From Bermanella sp036960565 (lineage in GTDB: Bacteria; Pseudomonadota; Gammaproteobacteria; Pseudomonadales; Oceanobacteraceae), in contig JBALXQ010000023.1 of assembly GCA_036960565.1 (NCBI GenBank), positions 21,464-85,463 of the forward strand: a DNA stretch of 64,000 nucleotides. Direction: 5' to 3'. The notes under the pieces are model-generated. The model had not been told where the DNA came from. It ran no database searches and saw nothing but the letters and a program-made list of their open reading frames with translations. A program made the position numbers and the translations under genes. Shown here piece by piece: positions 8,472-17,530 of the stretch (the first letter of the stretch is position 1; each line of letters begins with the position of its first letter).

Positions 8472-9295
8472 TTGTATGAGTGCTTCTATGTGGAAAATTC
8501 AGTATTACTTTTTTCTTTCTGGGGTTTACTGCTAACTTCTATAAATGTTGGGGCTATAGAGGTGGTCGTGGCCACGGGGGTGAATGATGACCCGCCTTAT
8601 GTGTATGGTGATGACAAGATTGTCCAAGAAAATCCTGGTGTGACCATTGATATTCTCAAATTAATTGAGGCCCGAAGTGATGTGACATTCACCATTTTAA
8701 AGCAGCCATGGAAGCGTGTGGTGAGTAATATTAAGAGTAATGAAATAGATGGAGGTTTTCATTTTAGCTATAAAGAAAAAAGAAAGGCCTTTGTGGCTTA
8801 CCCCATCTTAAAAGGAGAAAGCGCCTCTAGTGCGCAATACAGTATTTCCAAGCGTTCCTACTATCTATACGCTTAGCCGGGCAAACTACCCATTGGAATG
8901 GTCACGAAATAATAGGGGCGGTAAAAGGGCCATTAAAGATTGCCGTCATTCGCGGCAGTTCTATTACACAAGATATAATCTCTATGGGGCATAATCTGTC
9001 AGAGCTGAATAACGATGTGCAGTTAATGAAATTATTGTTAACCAAAAGAGTGCATGCCTTTGTAGCACTTGAAAATATGTTAGACCCTAAGATAGCCAAA
9101 TTGGCTTTTAACGATAGAAAGGAAATCGAAAAGACCGCATTGCCTATGGTTAGAAAAGATTACTATATTGGCTTTTCAAAGAAGTTTTATGAAAAAAATG
9201 AAACCACCGCTTGGTTGATCTGGCTTACCATTAAGCATATTAAAGAAAATGGAGAGATGACTGAAATATTTGCTAAATACTCCCGCTTAAGGTGA
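8472..9295 (+). pseudogene. Family 3 periplasmic binding protein, broken by one frameshift
   Basis: The N-terminal part (8472-8876) has a hydrophobic signal peptide, then VVVATGVNDDPPYVY and KQPWKRVV, and runs into a stop just after SKRSYYLYA. Coding continues in the next frame, where the usual family sequence resumes: THWNGHEIIG, PLKIAVIRGSSITQD and, to the end, IKENGEMTEIFAKY. Joining the two by rereading one base near 8867-8876 restores a normal protein of about 275 residues, so a 1-nt deletion, or a sequencing error in this draft, explains it. The start is uncertain: TTG 8472, or GTG 8490, which gives a cleaner signal peptide. No transporter genes are adjacent. Confidence 0.8.
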
Positions 9296-9314
9296 AGCCG
9301 TATCCACTGTGATT

Positions 9315-10331
9315 TTAATGTTTATTTATAATATTTTGAATGACAACTCCATGACTCTCGTCATCGGTGAGTATTTCAAAAGCGCCGCCGTATTGGCTGT
9401 GTAACCTATGTATCACTTGTTGGCCTTTAAGTAGCATTACATCAACACCTGCTACCTTGCTATTAAGGCAAGTATGGCTGCCACCGGGTGGGTTGCGATA
9501 ATTCAAACCTGCGACATTTTTTTTATCTGTATGCATGACTACCTTTAAGGTGAAATCCTTATTCTTACAATGCATTTTCCAATTAAAATATTGGTATTGG
9601 CCACTATTTTTTAAAGCTTGCCACACACCATTAAAGCGGTACTCTTCTTGCCCCACTCGTAATACGGCCAAATTTAGCCAGGGCGACCAGATAGGTCCCA
9701 GTTTAACCCTCGCTGTTGAACATTCTAGGAAACTGTCAGGCATATTATCAAAGCCACAAACTTGTCCCCAAGCATACTCATCAGTGTGTTGGCTGCCCCA
9801 GTTATGATTTTCACTGCCACGCCAGTTGTCAATTTCAATTGGCTGGCCATTGACCGTTATCGTTCCTTTAAACAGCGCATTAGGTAAACTCACCAATGCT
9901 TTGGCCTTGGGCAGTGCGCGTTTATAATACTTTTGTGGAAGCAGTGGTAATACCTGAGCGTCACCTTTGTATTGCAAGTGCCAGCTCATTTTGTTGGCTG
10001 CATCACACACTTCTCCTACAGCATGGCCAATACCCTTGTGGGCAAATTCGAGGTGACTATTTGAAATTTTCAATTGGGTTTTGCATTCGGAAAAATCACA
10101 CTCGGTTAACGCAATATCCTGCTGACTAGCAATAACTGAATCATTATCAAAGAAAGCCCCCCACAGCTCAGCAATGGCGACCTCATTTTTTATTGCCGGG
10201 CTGAACAGGGTATAACGTAACCACAGGGCTTGTTTTTTAGTAGGATGATTGGCTCGTAAAAAGTAACTTTCGTAATGCCCTCCTTTTGAGTTTTCATTAA
10301 AACGAAGTTGGCTTGCGTCATCGTACTGCAT
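9315..10331 (-). CDS. AttH/CrtC-like lipocalin-fold protein (hypothetical)
   Basis: A 338-residue soluble protein without a signal peptide. It is rich in beta-strand and carries the sequence WRGSENHNWGSQHTDEYAW, followed by GQVCGFD. A conserved N-H-N-W-G segment of this sort is typical of the AttH/hydroxyneurosporene-synthase (CrtC)-like two-lipocalin fold, whose members bind or hydrate hydrophobic molecules. The assignment is by motif memory and the substrate is unknown. It is divergent from the AraC-type regulator at 10622, which makes that regulator the natural candidate to control it. Start at ATG 10331; a GGAATT-type site is close by. Confidence 0.6.
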   Translation of the reverse strand: MQYDDASQLRFNENSKGGHYESYFLRANHPTKKQALWLRYTLFSPAIKNEVAIAELWGAFFDNDSVIASQQDIALTECDFSECKTQLKISNSHLEFAHKGIGHAVGEVCDAANKMSWHLQYKGDAQVLPLLPQKYYKRALPKAKALVSLPNALFKGTITVNGQPIEIDNWRGSENHNWGSQHTDEYAWGQVCGFDNMPDSFLECSTARVKLGPIWSPWLNLAVLRVGQEEYRFNGVWQALKNSGQYQYFNWKMHCKNKDFTLKVVMHTDKKNVAGLNYRNPPGGSHTCLNSKVAGVDVMLLKGQQVIHRLHSQYGGAFEILTDDESHGVVIQNIINKH

Positions 10332-10621
10332 GTTAAATTCCTTTATTTATTTTTGAAAACCATAGGGCACTGGTTTATCGAATGAAGCAGATTCATTAGA
10401 AGGCGTTTTCTGGTGCTGGTCACAGCACTGAAGTATTTACCCAATCTTGAGATGAGGCAGTGAAAGATCAGTACAGTGAAATCTTAAAACAAGCCAAGAG
10501 CAAAGGCTTGACCCAAAGTGGGTTGATTTATATCAAAAAAGACAAATAGCCTGTTTGCAATAGTAGTTTCTGAAGTAATCCCCTAGTATGGAAAAATTAT
10601 TACTATTATAAAACTAGCATT
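10332..10621. other. Divergent regulatory region with a possible 29-codon micro-ORF
   Basis: This 290-bp space separates the lipocalin-like gene and the AraC-type gene. At 10460-10549 a GTG-initiated frame preceded by GATGAGG encodes a lysine-rich 29-residue peptide ending IYIKKDK. It could be a leader peptide, a small protein or the tail of a lost gene. The remainder is AT-rich and probably holds the promoters. Confidence 0.3.
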
Positions 10622-11650
10622 ATGTCTTTGATTGAACCCAGTATTAACGGCGATTACCGGAAAAAATTAATAGGTTTCTTTCAGGATCAAGGGTTAACTA
10701 AAAATGTAATATTTAAGCATTTACCGCAACTTGCAAATATGTCAGAACAGGACTGGCTTACAGCCAAGGACTTAAATCTACTCTACCAGTTGGCCTGCCA
10801 AGAGCTAGCCGATCCTTTCTTGGGTGTTAAATTTGGTCAAACTACTTCAACCAATTCATTTAGCATTGTTGGTTTTATGGCGATTAGCGCCACCGATATG
10901 CTTACTGCTTTAAACAGTGTGTTGTGTTACCAGAGCCTGTATAGCCGTATTGGTAAGATGGCCCCCCGTGAAGAAAATCAGCAGATATTATTATGCTGGG
11001 ATGCCATCTGGCCCAGAGCACTTATGCATCCAGCGGCGGTGGAGGCCTCTATAACAGGCTGGTTTCATTTTGCATTGAACGTGGCCGATGATCGAATTAA
11101 ACTACGTAAGGTTACTTTTTGTCATGCCAATAATGGCTGCCAAGAGGCGTATGAAAAAGCATTTGGTTGCCCTGTGTTATTTAAGCAGAAATATGATGCC
11201 ATTTATTTTGACCGCCAAAACCTGAATCAACCCGGATATAATGCGAATGATTTAGTACATCAGGCTCTGGTAGAAAAAGCCGAAAAACTATCGGTCACTT
11301 ATGGCGATATGCCCTTCATAGAAAAAATAGAAACGGTATTAATGCAGCACGGAAAAGGTAAAATTATCACGATCGAACGGGCTTCAGAGATTTTAAATAT
11401 GAGTGTTTCTGAAGTTCGTAAAATTCTAAATAAAAGCAATCTTAGTTATCGAGCCATTTTGGACCGATGTAAATTTATAGAAGCGCTGCATTATTTATTA
11501 GATGAACGTCTTGATCTAACCAGTATCGCATTTCAACTGGGTTTCTCGGAGCAAAGTGGGTTTACTCGGGCCTTTAAGCGCTGGACTCATATATCGCCGG
11601 TTTCATATCGTAGTCAGATACTGAAGGTTAAATTTGATGATAAATGGTGA
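10622..11650 (+). CDS. AraC-family transcriptional regulator (Arabinose_bd type)
   Basis: A 342-residue regulator. The N-terminal ~200 residues match the ligand-sensing domain shared by OruR/PchR-like AraC members (PF12625 type), and the C-terminal ~100 residues have two helix-turn-helix units: IERASEILNMSVSEVRKIL and then LTSIAFQLGFSEQSGFTRAFKRWTH..P. The second is the near-invariant AraC signature. These proteins usually activate one adjacent catabolic operon on binding a hydrophobic or aromatic effector. The gene is divergent from the lipocalin-like gene, its likely target. A second regulator of the same type sits at 49886-50929. The first helix-turn-helix is more divergent than usual. Confidence 0.88.
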   Translation: MSLIEPSINGDYRKKLIGFFQDQGLTKNVIFKHLPQLANMSEQDWLTAKDLNLLYQLACQELADPFLGVKFGQTTSTNSFSIVGFMAISATDMLTALNSVLCYQSLYSRIGKMAPREENQQILLCWDAIWPRALMHPAAVEASITGWFHFALNVADDRIKLRKVTFCHANNGCQEAYEKAFGCPVLFKQKYDAIYFDRQNLNQPGYNANDLVHQALVEKAEKLSVTYGDMPFIEKIETVLMQHGKGKIITIERASEILNMSVSEVRKILNKSNLSYRAILDRCKFIEALHYLLDERLDLTSIAFQLGFSEQSGFTRAFKRWTHISPVSYRSQILKVKFDDKW

Positions 11651-11841
11651 GGTTGATATTTCGAATATCTGCTGAGTAATATCTTTTCATTTTTTATCAT
11701 GTTTCAATAAATTAAATTGGGATCTTCAGAAACTACTGGGCAGGTTTGGTCATTTTTTAAAGCGCACAATTAAAAGTGTCGTATTTTCTAAAACTTCAAA
11801 CAAATCGGCAGCTCACCCATTAGTGAGCTACCGAGCATTGG

Positions 11842-13074
11842 CTATTTATATTTTGCCACTTCTGCACGAGCGACAACCATGCGATGTACCTCGTCTGGTC
11901 CATCGGCCAAACGCAGGGTACGCATTTGGGTATACATTCGGGCTAACGGCGTCCATTGCGATACGCCGGTGGCGCCATGCATTTGAATGGCTCGGTCAAT
12001 AACGTTACAGGCCATTTCTGGCACAAGCGCTTTAATACCCGATACATAAACTCTTGCCTCACGATTGCCAAGCACATCCATAGCGCGCGCCGCACGTAAC
12101 ACCATTAAGCGAGCGCTATCAATTTCTAAACGGCTGGTGGCAATCACATCAAAGTTGCCGCCCAGTTTAACCAGTGGCTTGCCAAATGCTTCTCTTGATG
12201 TTCCTCGGTCTATCAGCATTTTTAGGGCCATTTCAGCAGCACCCAATGCACGCATGCAATGATGGATTCGGCCTGGGCCTAAGCGTCCTTGGGAAATTTC
12301 AAAGCCACGACCTTCGCCTAGTAGAATATTATCTTTTGGTACACGCACATCGGTTAGCTTGATATGCATATGCCCATGAGGTGCATCATCTTCGCCAAAC
12401 ACCTGCATGGCACCCAGTATTTCAACGCCCACTGTGTCCATAGGCACTAATATTTGGCTTTGCTGCAAATAAGGACTGGCATCGGGTGAGGTCTTTACCA
12501 TGCAAATCATGATTTTACAGCGGGAATCACCGGCACCAGAAATATAAAATTTCTCACCATTAATCACCCATTCGTCGCCTTCCAATACGGCCGTGGTCGA
12601 AATGTTTTTGGCATCGGAAGAAGCCATTCCCGGCTCAGTCATGGCAAAGCAGGAACGGATTTCACCATTCAATAAAGGCTTTAACCATTTTTCTTGGTGC
12701 TCCAAGCTTCCGTATTTGGCCAATACTTCCATGTTGCCGGTATCGGGGGCGGCACAGTTGAAGACTTCTGAAGCTAGGTGGCTGCGTCCCATTTCAGCGG
12801 CAAGGTAGGCATAATCTAAATTGCTTACGCCTTCACCGTTCCAGTCGGGCAGAAAGAAGTTCCACAGGCCCAGTTCTTTGGCTTCGCTTTTTAGAGTATT
12901 CAGAATCTCATTTTGAGTTTCGCTTAAGGTCCAGCGATCGTCCTCATTTACCGCAGCATAAAAATTATCGGTAACGGGATCTATTTTTTGCTCTATAAAT
13001 TCCCTTACCTTTAGCAGCACAGGTTTCATGCTTTCGGATAATACTAGGTTATGCAATTCAGATTCGTGACTCAT
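11842..13074 (-). CDS. Acyl-CoA dehydrogenase, ACAD10/11-like
   Basis: A 410-residue FAD enzyme that should oxidise an acyl-CoA to the enoyl-CoA. It has the FAD/substrate loop CFAMTEPGMASSDA, the GDEWVINGEKFYISGAGD strand, the GRLGPGRIHHCMRALGAAE helix and the closing RLADGPDEVH segment. This last segment marks the ACAD10/11-like branch, not the MCAD branch. It lies 48 nt downstream of an HAD phosphatase gene on the same strand, and in animal ACAD10 a HAD domain and an acyl-CoA dehydrogenase are fused; the kinase-like middle domain of ACAD10/11 has no counterpart here. Probably co-transcribed with the HAD gene and regulated by the divergent LysR protein. Substrate unknown; 4-hydroxyacyl chemistry is a reasonable guess only. 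Confidence 0.9.
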   Translation of the reverse strand: MSHESELHNLVLSESMKPVLLKVREFIEQKIDPVTDNFYAAVNEDDRWTLSETQNEILNTLKSEAKELGLWNFFLPDWNGEGVSNLDYAYLAAEMGRSHLASEVFNCAAPDTGNMEVLAKYGSLEHQEKWLKPLLNGEIRSCFAMTEPGMASSDAKNISTTAVLEGDEWVINGEKFYISGAGDSRCKIMICMVKTSPDASPYLQQSQILVPMDTVGVEILGAMQVFGEDDAPHGHMHIKLTDVRVPKDNILLGEGRGFEISQGRLGPGRIHHCMRALGAAEMALKMLIDRGTSREAFGKPLVKLGGNFDVIATSRLEIDSARLMVLRAARAMDVLGNREARVYVSGIKALVPEMACNVIDRAIQMHGATGVSQWTPLARMYTQMRTLRLADGPDEVHRMVVARAEVAKYK

Positions 13075-13122
13075 ACTGTTTCCTTCTTTATATTTTACTA
13101 AAATATTAAGTTAACTAAATTT

Positions 13123-13761
13123 TTAATCTAACAATGAAATGCCCACTAGAGCTTCCAGTTCTTTAATGGCCACAACCGGGTCACTCACTTTAATGGTTTG
13201 CATGCCCAAGGCTCTTGCTGCTTTTACATTACGGCCAATGTCATCTAGAAATATTGCGTTTTCTGGATTAATGCCTAAGCGCTGGCAACAAATTTGGTAA
13301 ATTCTAGGATCGGGTTTTTGCATACCTTCAACGGCAGACTCTACCAATATATTAAAATAGTCTTTTAGCGGTTTGGCAAAGCCATCAGTTTGAGGGTCAC
13401 GCCAATTATTGGTTAGTGCGGCGACCTTAAAGCCCTGTGCCTTTAACTTTTCAATGGCGGTTATCATGCATTCGTTAACCGTGGCTGAGCTTGCCATGTC
13501 TTGCATTAAGGCTTTTGAGTTAAGACCGTTGGCACCTGCGTCACTCATTTCCTTATCGAAGGCGGTAAAAAATGCCTGATCCATAGATAACTCGCCACGC
13601 TCCAACCTTGCCCATGCGCTTTTTTCACCGTTGGCCACGATCACCTTGTTTAAAAAGTTAGGGGCTAAGCCCAAACGTTTTTCGGCATCAAAGAAGGCTT
13701 GCATGGGGGAGGAGATAACCACGCCCCCTAGATCAAAAATAACGGCTTTTACTTCTTTCAT
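13123..13761 (-). CDS. HAD-superfamily hydrolase (ACAD10 N-domain/YihX-like)
   Basis: A 212-residue HAD phosphatase-like protein. Asp10 in VIFDLGGVV is the expected nucleophile. The second Asp of the usual DxD is Gly, as in the FDLGGV subgroup. Motif II is ALTNN and motif III/IV is KPDPRIY...FLDDIGRN. Such proteins dephosphorylate small phosphate esters or act as the N-terminal module of acyl-CoA dehydrogenase 10. It is first in a two-gene unit with the acyl-CoA dehydrogenase at 11842-13074, suggesting joint action on a phosphorylated or hydroxylated acyl intermediate. Start ATG 13761; the gene is divergent from LysR at 13896. Confidence 0.88.
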   Translation of the reverse strand: MKEVKAVIFDLGGVVISSPMQAFFDAEKRLGLAPNFLNKVIVANGEKSAWARLERGELSMDQAFFTAFDKEMSDAGANGLNSKALMQDMASSATVNECMITAIEKLKAQGFKVAALTNNWRDPQTDGFAKPLKDYFNILVESAVEGMQKPDPRIYQICCQRLGINPENAIFLDDIGRNVKAARALGMQTIKVSDPVVAIKELEALVGISLLD

Positions 13762-13804
13762 AAAATATTAATCCTGGCGCGATAGCCGTACGGCGTCTGT
13801 GTTA

Positions 13805-13820
13805 GCACCTGCATTGGTGC
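13805..13820. promoter_or_regulatory. Operator-like palindrome between HAD/ACAD unit and LysR gene
   Basis: The inverted repeat GCACC-TGCATT-GGTGC lies midway in the 134-bp divergent region. Placement between a LysR gene and its putative target unit is typical for LysR binding sites, although the usual T-N11-A core is not obvious. Confidence 0.35.
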
Positions 13821-13895
13821 AATGTATTTAGGTTGCCCCTAGATTAAATAAGAGAGTATTATTAGTAAAGTTGATTATTCTAATGAGCTTTATAA

Positions 13896-14804
13896 GTGAA
13901 ACTTAATTTACGCGCCATCGATTTGAACTTACTCACCATTTTTGATGCCATTATGTTGGAAGGTAAACTGTCTAAGGCCGCATTACGGCTGCATATGAGC
14001 CAGCCTGCCGTGAGCCAAGCGTTGGGGCGTCTGCGTCAAACGGTGGGGGATGAGCTCTTTATTCGTACCCACAGCGGCATGAAGCCCACGGCACGGGCGG
14101 CAGCCTTGGCAGGCCCCATTCGCAGTATTTTGGCGCAGATTCAAGATGCCTTTGATCCGCAGCAAAATTTTGATCCCAGCCATTCAGACCATACCTTTAA
14201 GGTAAATTTTGGTGCTTATGGTGAATTAAGTGTTTTGCCGCCATTGCTGAGTCGTATTCATCAACATAAAACGGCCATTAATATTCAGTCTATTAATAGC
14301 GACAACAGCATCGCGCAGCTTAGAAGTGGCGACCTGGATTTTTGTTTTATCCCTTATAATTTAAGGGACGATAATTTTGAAGTACGAAAGGTTGGGCTTA
14401 CCGAGTTTGTAGTGATTGCGCGCCGCCACCATCCGCGTTTGAAAGGCACTTTCAGCCTAGAGGATTACGCCCGTGAGCAACATGTACTGGTGCGCAGCAA
14501 CGAGCGTTACAAGGGCTTTTTAAATCAAGAATTGTTGGAGCTTAGAAAGAGTCGTAAAATCATCACCGAGGTTCATAATCTCGCCTCCATTCCCCAAGTG
14601 ATCTCTCAAACCGATGCCGTGGCGGCTATGCCTCGGGCACTGGCAGAATCTTTTCAACAACAACACGATATTGAAATTTATTCTTTTCCCGTGAGTGTGC
14701 CTTCTACCTCGTTTTATTTAACCTGGCATAAATCCATGAACGCAGATAAAGGCCATCAATGGCTACGGGATTTAATCATGGAGATATCCGACTTACAAAA
14801 TTAA
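13896..14804 (+). CDS. LysR-family transcriptional regulator
   Basis: 302 residues. The N-terminal winged helix-turn-helix reads LNLLTIFDAIMLEGKLSKAA and SQPAVSQALGRLR, the diagnostic LysR pattern, and the C-terminal ~200 residues are the periplasmic-binding-like effector domain (PF03466 type). NodD/NahR-like members share the RAIDLNLL opening. The start is GTG 13896. It is divergent from the HAD/acyl-CoA-dehydrogenase unit with 134 bp between, the standard layout for control of that unit; the effector is unknown. The downstream neighbour is convergent, so it is transcribed alone. Confidence 0.9.
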   Translation: MKLNLRAIDLNLLTIFDAIMLEGKLSKAALRLHMSQPAVSQALGRLRQTVGDELFIRTHSGMKPTARAAALAGPIRSILAQIQDAFDPQQNFDPSHSDHTFKVNFGAYGELSVLPPLLSRIHQHKTAINIQSINSDNSIAQLRSGDLDFCFIPYNLRDDNFEVRKVGLTEFVVIARRHHPRLKGTFSLEDYAREQHVLVRSNERYKGFLNQELLELRKSRKIITEVHNLASIPQVISQTDAVAAMPRALAESFQQQHDIEIYSFPVSVPSTSFYLTWHKSMNADKGHQWLRDLIMEISDLQN

Positions 14805-14897
14805 GCTGGTTTTGGTTAAAACGCTTTGGCAATGGAATGGCCCAATACCGGTAGGCTGATGTGTCGCCTATTTATTTTAAAAACTTCCCAATACGAT

Positions 14898-14945
14898 AAA
14901 CCGCCAATACATGGGAATGTGTTGACGGTTTAGGGCTTTTTAAAG
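14898..14945 (+). terminator. Probable terminator after the LysR gene
   Basis: The imperfect stem AAACCGCCAATAC / GTGTTGACGGTTT is followed by AGGGCTTTTT. It ends just before the convergent MDR gene. Mismatches in the middle of the stem make it weaker than others here. Confidence 0.45.
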
Positions 14946-14950
14946 GCGCT

Positions 14951-16072
14951 TTATTTCTTATTTGGATTAATTAAGAATTTTTCACCGGTTTTTTTCGCGT
15001 TATATTTTATTGCCGTGGCAGGATCTAACGCTTGTTGCAGGCTAATTTCATCGGTGAAGCTTGACGCAAAAGTGGTGTTGATTTCATCGGCCACTTGCTT
15101 GTAAAGTTGACCCATACGCTCGGGTGTTAAGCGCGCCAAGAAACGGTTTAATAACCAACCGCTAATGCTCCAAGTCATACCAAATGCGCGGTTTAATGTG
15201 GTGGGGTTCATGTCTAAACCGCCGTAAAGATAAACCTGTTTGTTAAGATCGGAGCCATAGGTATTTAAACCCACAGCATCTTTAGAGCCTACTGCTTCCA
15301 TGGCGGTTAAGATATCACTGGCCAGTGTACCGCCACCAACGGCATCAAATGCAAGTGTGGCGCCGGTTTTTTCAATGGCTTGGTAAAGGTCTTTGTTAAA
15401 TGATGGAAGCGATGAGTCGCATATGATTTTAGCGCCCGCTTCTTTTAATATGCCGGCTTGTTCTTGGTTACGAACGATGTTTACCAGTGGAATGTCTTGG
15501 GCAACACAGATGCGATTTAGCATTTGTCCCAGGCTTGATGCTGCCGCGGTATGCACCAGAGCGGTATGACCTTCCACGCGCATGTTTTCAACCATGCATA
15601 ATGCCGTGAGCGGATTAACAAAAGATGAGGCTGCTTGGCGAGGTGTTACCCCTTCTTTGTGTGGTAAGCAAGCCTGAACCGGCACCACACAATACTCTGC
15701 ATACATACTGCCGGTTAATACCCCAACGGTTTTGCCCATTAATGCTTGAGCTGCTTCACTGTCACCAGCTGCTATCACCACGCCAGCCCCTTCATTACCA
15801 ACGGGCAGGGATTGATCTAAGCGGGATTTAATGCGCGGCAGAATTTGTGCAAATACCGGCGCGGTTAAAAGGGTTTTCTCAGTATTTAATTCTGCTTTTG
15901 CTAAATTGGCAGGGCCAAACATGGGCCACATATCAGAAGGATTAATAGGGGCGGCTTCTATACGCACCACTACCTGGTTTGAAGTTGGCTTGGGTAAATC
16001 CATTTCTTGTAAAGAAAGTTCCAACAGGCCCTGGGAGGAAATCTTGGAAAATAATTGCTTGGATGTTGTCAT
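14951..16072 (-). CDS. Zinc-type MDR oxidoreductase (quinone-reductase/alcohol-dehydrogenase-like)
   Basis: 373 residues. The fold is read from EAAPINPSDM, the start of the GroES-like domain, then VGNEGAGVVIAAG and a nucleotide-binding domain (TALVHTAAASSLGQM in place of the usual GxGxxG). It lacks the structural-zinc Cys cluster and looks like the NADPH:quinone oxidoreductase/enoyl reductase side of the family. It would reduce an activated C=C or a carbonyl with NADPH; the substrate is unknown. An insert after the first domain, around SDMWPMFGPANLAKAEL, makes it longer than typical quinone reductases. It is divergent from the SDR gene at 16437, and the two may be co-regulated. Confidence 0.85.
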   Translation of the reverse strand: MTTSKQLFSKISSQGLLELSLQEMDLPKPTSNQVVVRIEAAPINPSDMWPMFGPANLAKAELNTEKTLLTAPVFAQILPRIKSRLDQSLPVGNEGAGVVIAAGDSEAAQALMGKTVGVLTGSMYAEYCVVPVQACLPHKEGVTPRQAASSFVNPLTALCMVENMRVEGHTALVHTAAASSLGQMLNRICVAQDIPLVNIVRNQEQAGILKEAGAKIICDSSLPSFNKDLYQAIEKTGATLAFDAVGGGTLASDILTAMEAVGSKDAVGLNTYGSDLNKQVYLYGGLDMNPTTLNRAFGMTWSISGWLLNRFLARLTPERMGQLYKQVADEINTTFASSFTDEISLQQALDPATAIKYNAKKTGEKFLINPNKK

Positions 16073-16436
16073 GTCTGGAGCCTCAATTTATTTAAATAGT
16101 AATAAAATATTTTAAATTTCAGTGGACAATATATACCTGATTAACCTAATTCGGCTAGGGCTTGATGGCCTGTATAATTCTAAAGATGTGAGAAACACTG
16201 TTTTAATCTGTTAATTGTGCTAATTCCTTTAGCGGAAATTTTAATGCTCACTAATTATAGTGGTTGTTTATAGATGACCATGAATGAATGGCTGGATTAA
16301 TAAGGATTTTTTAATTAAAAAATGGTATTTAGATTTATAATTTGATTCGCGAGGTCATGGCTTTACCTTAAAAAAATAGTATTAATATTTGCATAATCGA
16401 TTTAATAGCAGCAAGAATAAGAACCTGGAGGTTTGT
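16073..16436. other. AT-rich divergent promoter region
   Basis: This 364-bp region between the MDR gene and the SDR gene is very AT-rich, especially 16200-16400, with several TATAAT-like strings such as TATAAT near 16172. It has no coding potential and no strong palindrome. Confidence 0.5.
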
Positions 16437-17219
16437 ATGATTGAAAAATTATTTTCGTTAGAAGGTAAAATCTGTTTGGTAACAGGTGGTTCAAGAGGAC
16501 TAGGTTCTTTTATGGCGCAAGCCTTTTTAGAAGCCGGTGCGGCCAAAGTGTATATTACCGCCCGAAAGAGCGACGCCTGCATTGAAGCGGCTAAAGAATT
16601 GAGTCAGTACGGTGAATGTATTGCGTTACCGGCAGATGTTGCCACAACCCAAGGCCTGACCCATTTAGTGACCAGCCTACAAGCACGCGAAGAGCATCTT
16701 GATATTCTTGTGAATAATGCTGGAGCAGGTTGGGGCGCACCCCTTGGCCAAGTGCCTGAAAAGGGCTGGGACAAAGTAATGGACATTAATGCTAAAACGC
16801 CATTTTTCTTAACGCAGGCACTGGCGCCCATGCTCAAGAAAAATGCCAGCGCTCAGTCTACTTCAGTGGTGATTAACATAGGATCCATTGCTGCCTTGGT
16901 AGGTAATGCGCTAGATAACTTTAGTTATGCGGCCTCTAAGTCTGCGGTACACCAGTTAACTCGGGTATTAGCGACCGAGTTGGCTACCGACCATGTTCGG
17001 GTTAATGCCATTGCACCTGGGCGCTTTTATTCAAAAATGACCGAATTTTTAAGTCAGGATAAAGACGCTTTTGAAGAAGAATGTAAAAGCATCCCTATGC
17101 ACCGCTGGGGTGAGCCTGAAGATATTGCGGGTGTAGCCTTAATGCTGGCGAGTCGTGCTGGTGGTTTTATCACAGGGCAAATTATAGCGGTTGATGGCGG
17201 CACCACCCTAGTTAATTAG
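16437..17219 (+). CDS. Short-chain dehydrogenase/reductase (SDR)
   Basis: A 260-residue classical SDR: cofactor motif VTGGSRGLG near the N-terminus, NNAG, the catalytic Ser in INIGSIAA, YAASK as the Tyr-Lys pair, and an ending of ITGQIIAVDGGTTL typical of FabG-like oxidoreductases. Acts on a carbonyl or hydroxyl with NAD(P)H. The start is ATG 16437, with the strong ribosome site TGGAGG 6 nt upstream; the frame extends 16 codons further up but without such a site. Divergent from the MDR oxidoreductase and followed by a good terminator, so probably a single-gene transcript. Substrate unknown. Confidence 0.92.
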   Translation: MIEKLFSLEGKICLVTGGSRGLGSFMAQAFLEAGAAKVYITARKSDACIEAAKELSQYGECIALPADVATTQGLTHLVTSLQAREEHLDILVNNAGAGWGAPLGQVPEKGWDKVMDINAKTPFFLTQALAPMLKKNASAQSTSVVINIGSIAALVGNALDNFSYAASKSAVHQLTRVLATELATDHVRVNAIAPGRFYSKMTEFLSQDKDAFEEECKSIPMHRWGEPEDIAGVALMLASRAGGFITGQIIAVDGGTTLVN

Positions 17220-17277
17220 GCCTATTTCTTAATAAATTGAAAATGAGTTAAAGGCGAACTTAGCCATGAAAGGATCA

Positions 17278-17309
17278 GCCCGAGTACCCAAGGTATTCGG
17301 GCTTTTTTG
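17278..17309 (+). terminator. Rho-independent terminator after the SDR gene
   Basis: The stem GCCCGAGTA / TATTCGGGC (one G·T) is followed by TTTTTT. Confidence 0.9.
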
Positions 17310-17530
17310 TGGATTAGGGATAAATAAAATTAGGCCTTAGTTTTCACAAAAATATTAAATATTGGCGGAATTTGCATGAGATTAAGTTTCTCTTGCGAGT
17401 GCATGAGTCATTGTCAAAATTTATCATTGTCGCTTTAAGTACTTTGTTACACCTTGGTACAAATTAGAGTTCAAACAACTGCTACTATGTGACCTAAGAT
17501 GTATTTGGCAATAAACAACATTAAAATTGG
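17310..17530. promoter_or_regulatory. Upstream region of the 107-aa gene with an imperfect palindrome
   Basis: After the SDR terminator the sequence is AT-rich. TTTGTTAC-accttg-GGTACAAA-type dyad symmetry lies at about 17443-17463 and may be an operator or promoter element for the small gene at 17531. No other gene was seen. Confidence 0.25.
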
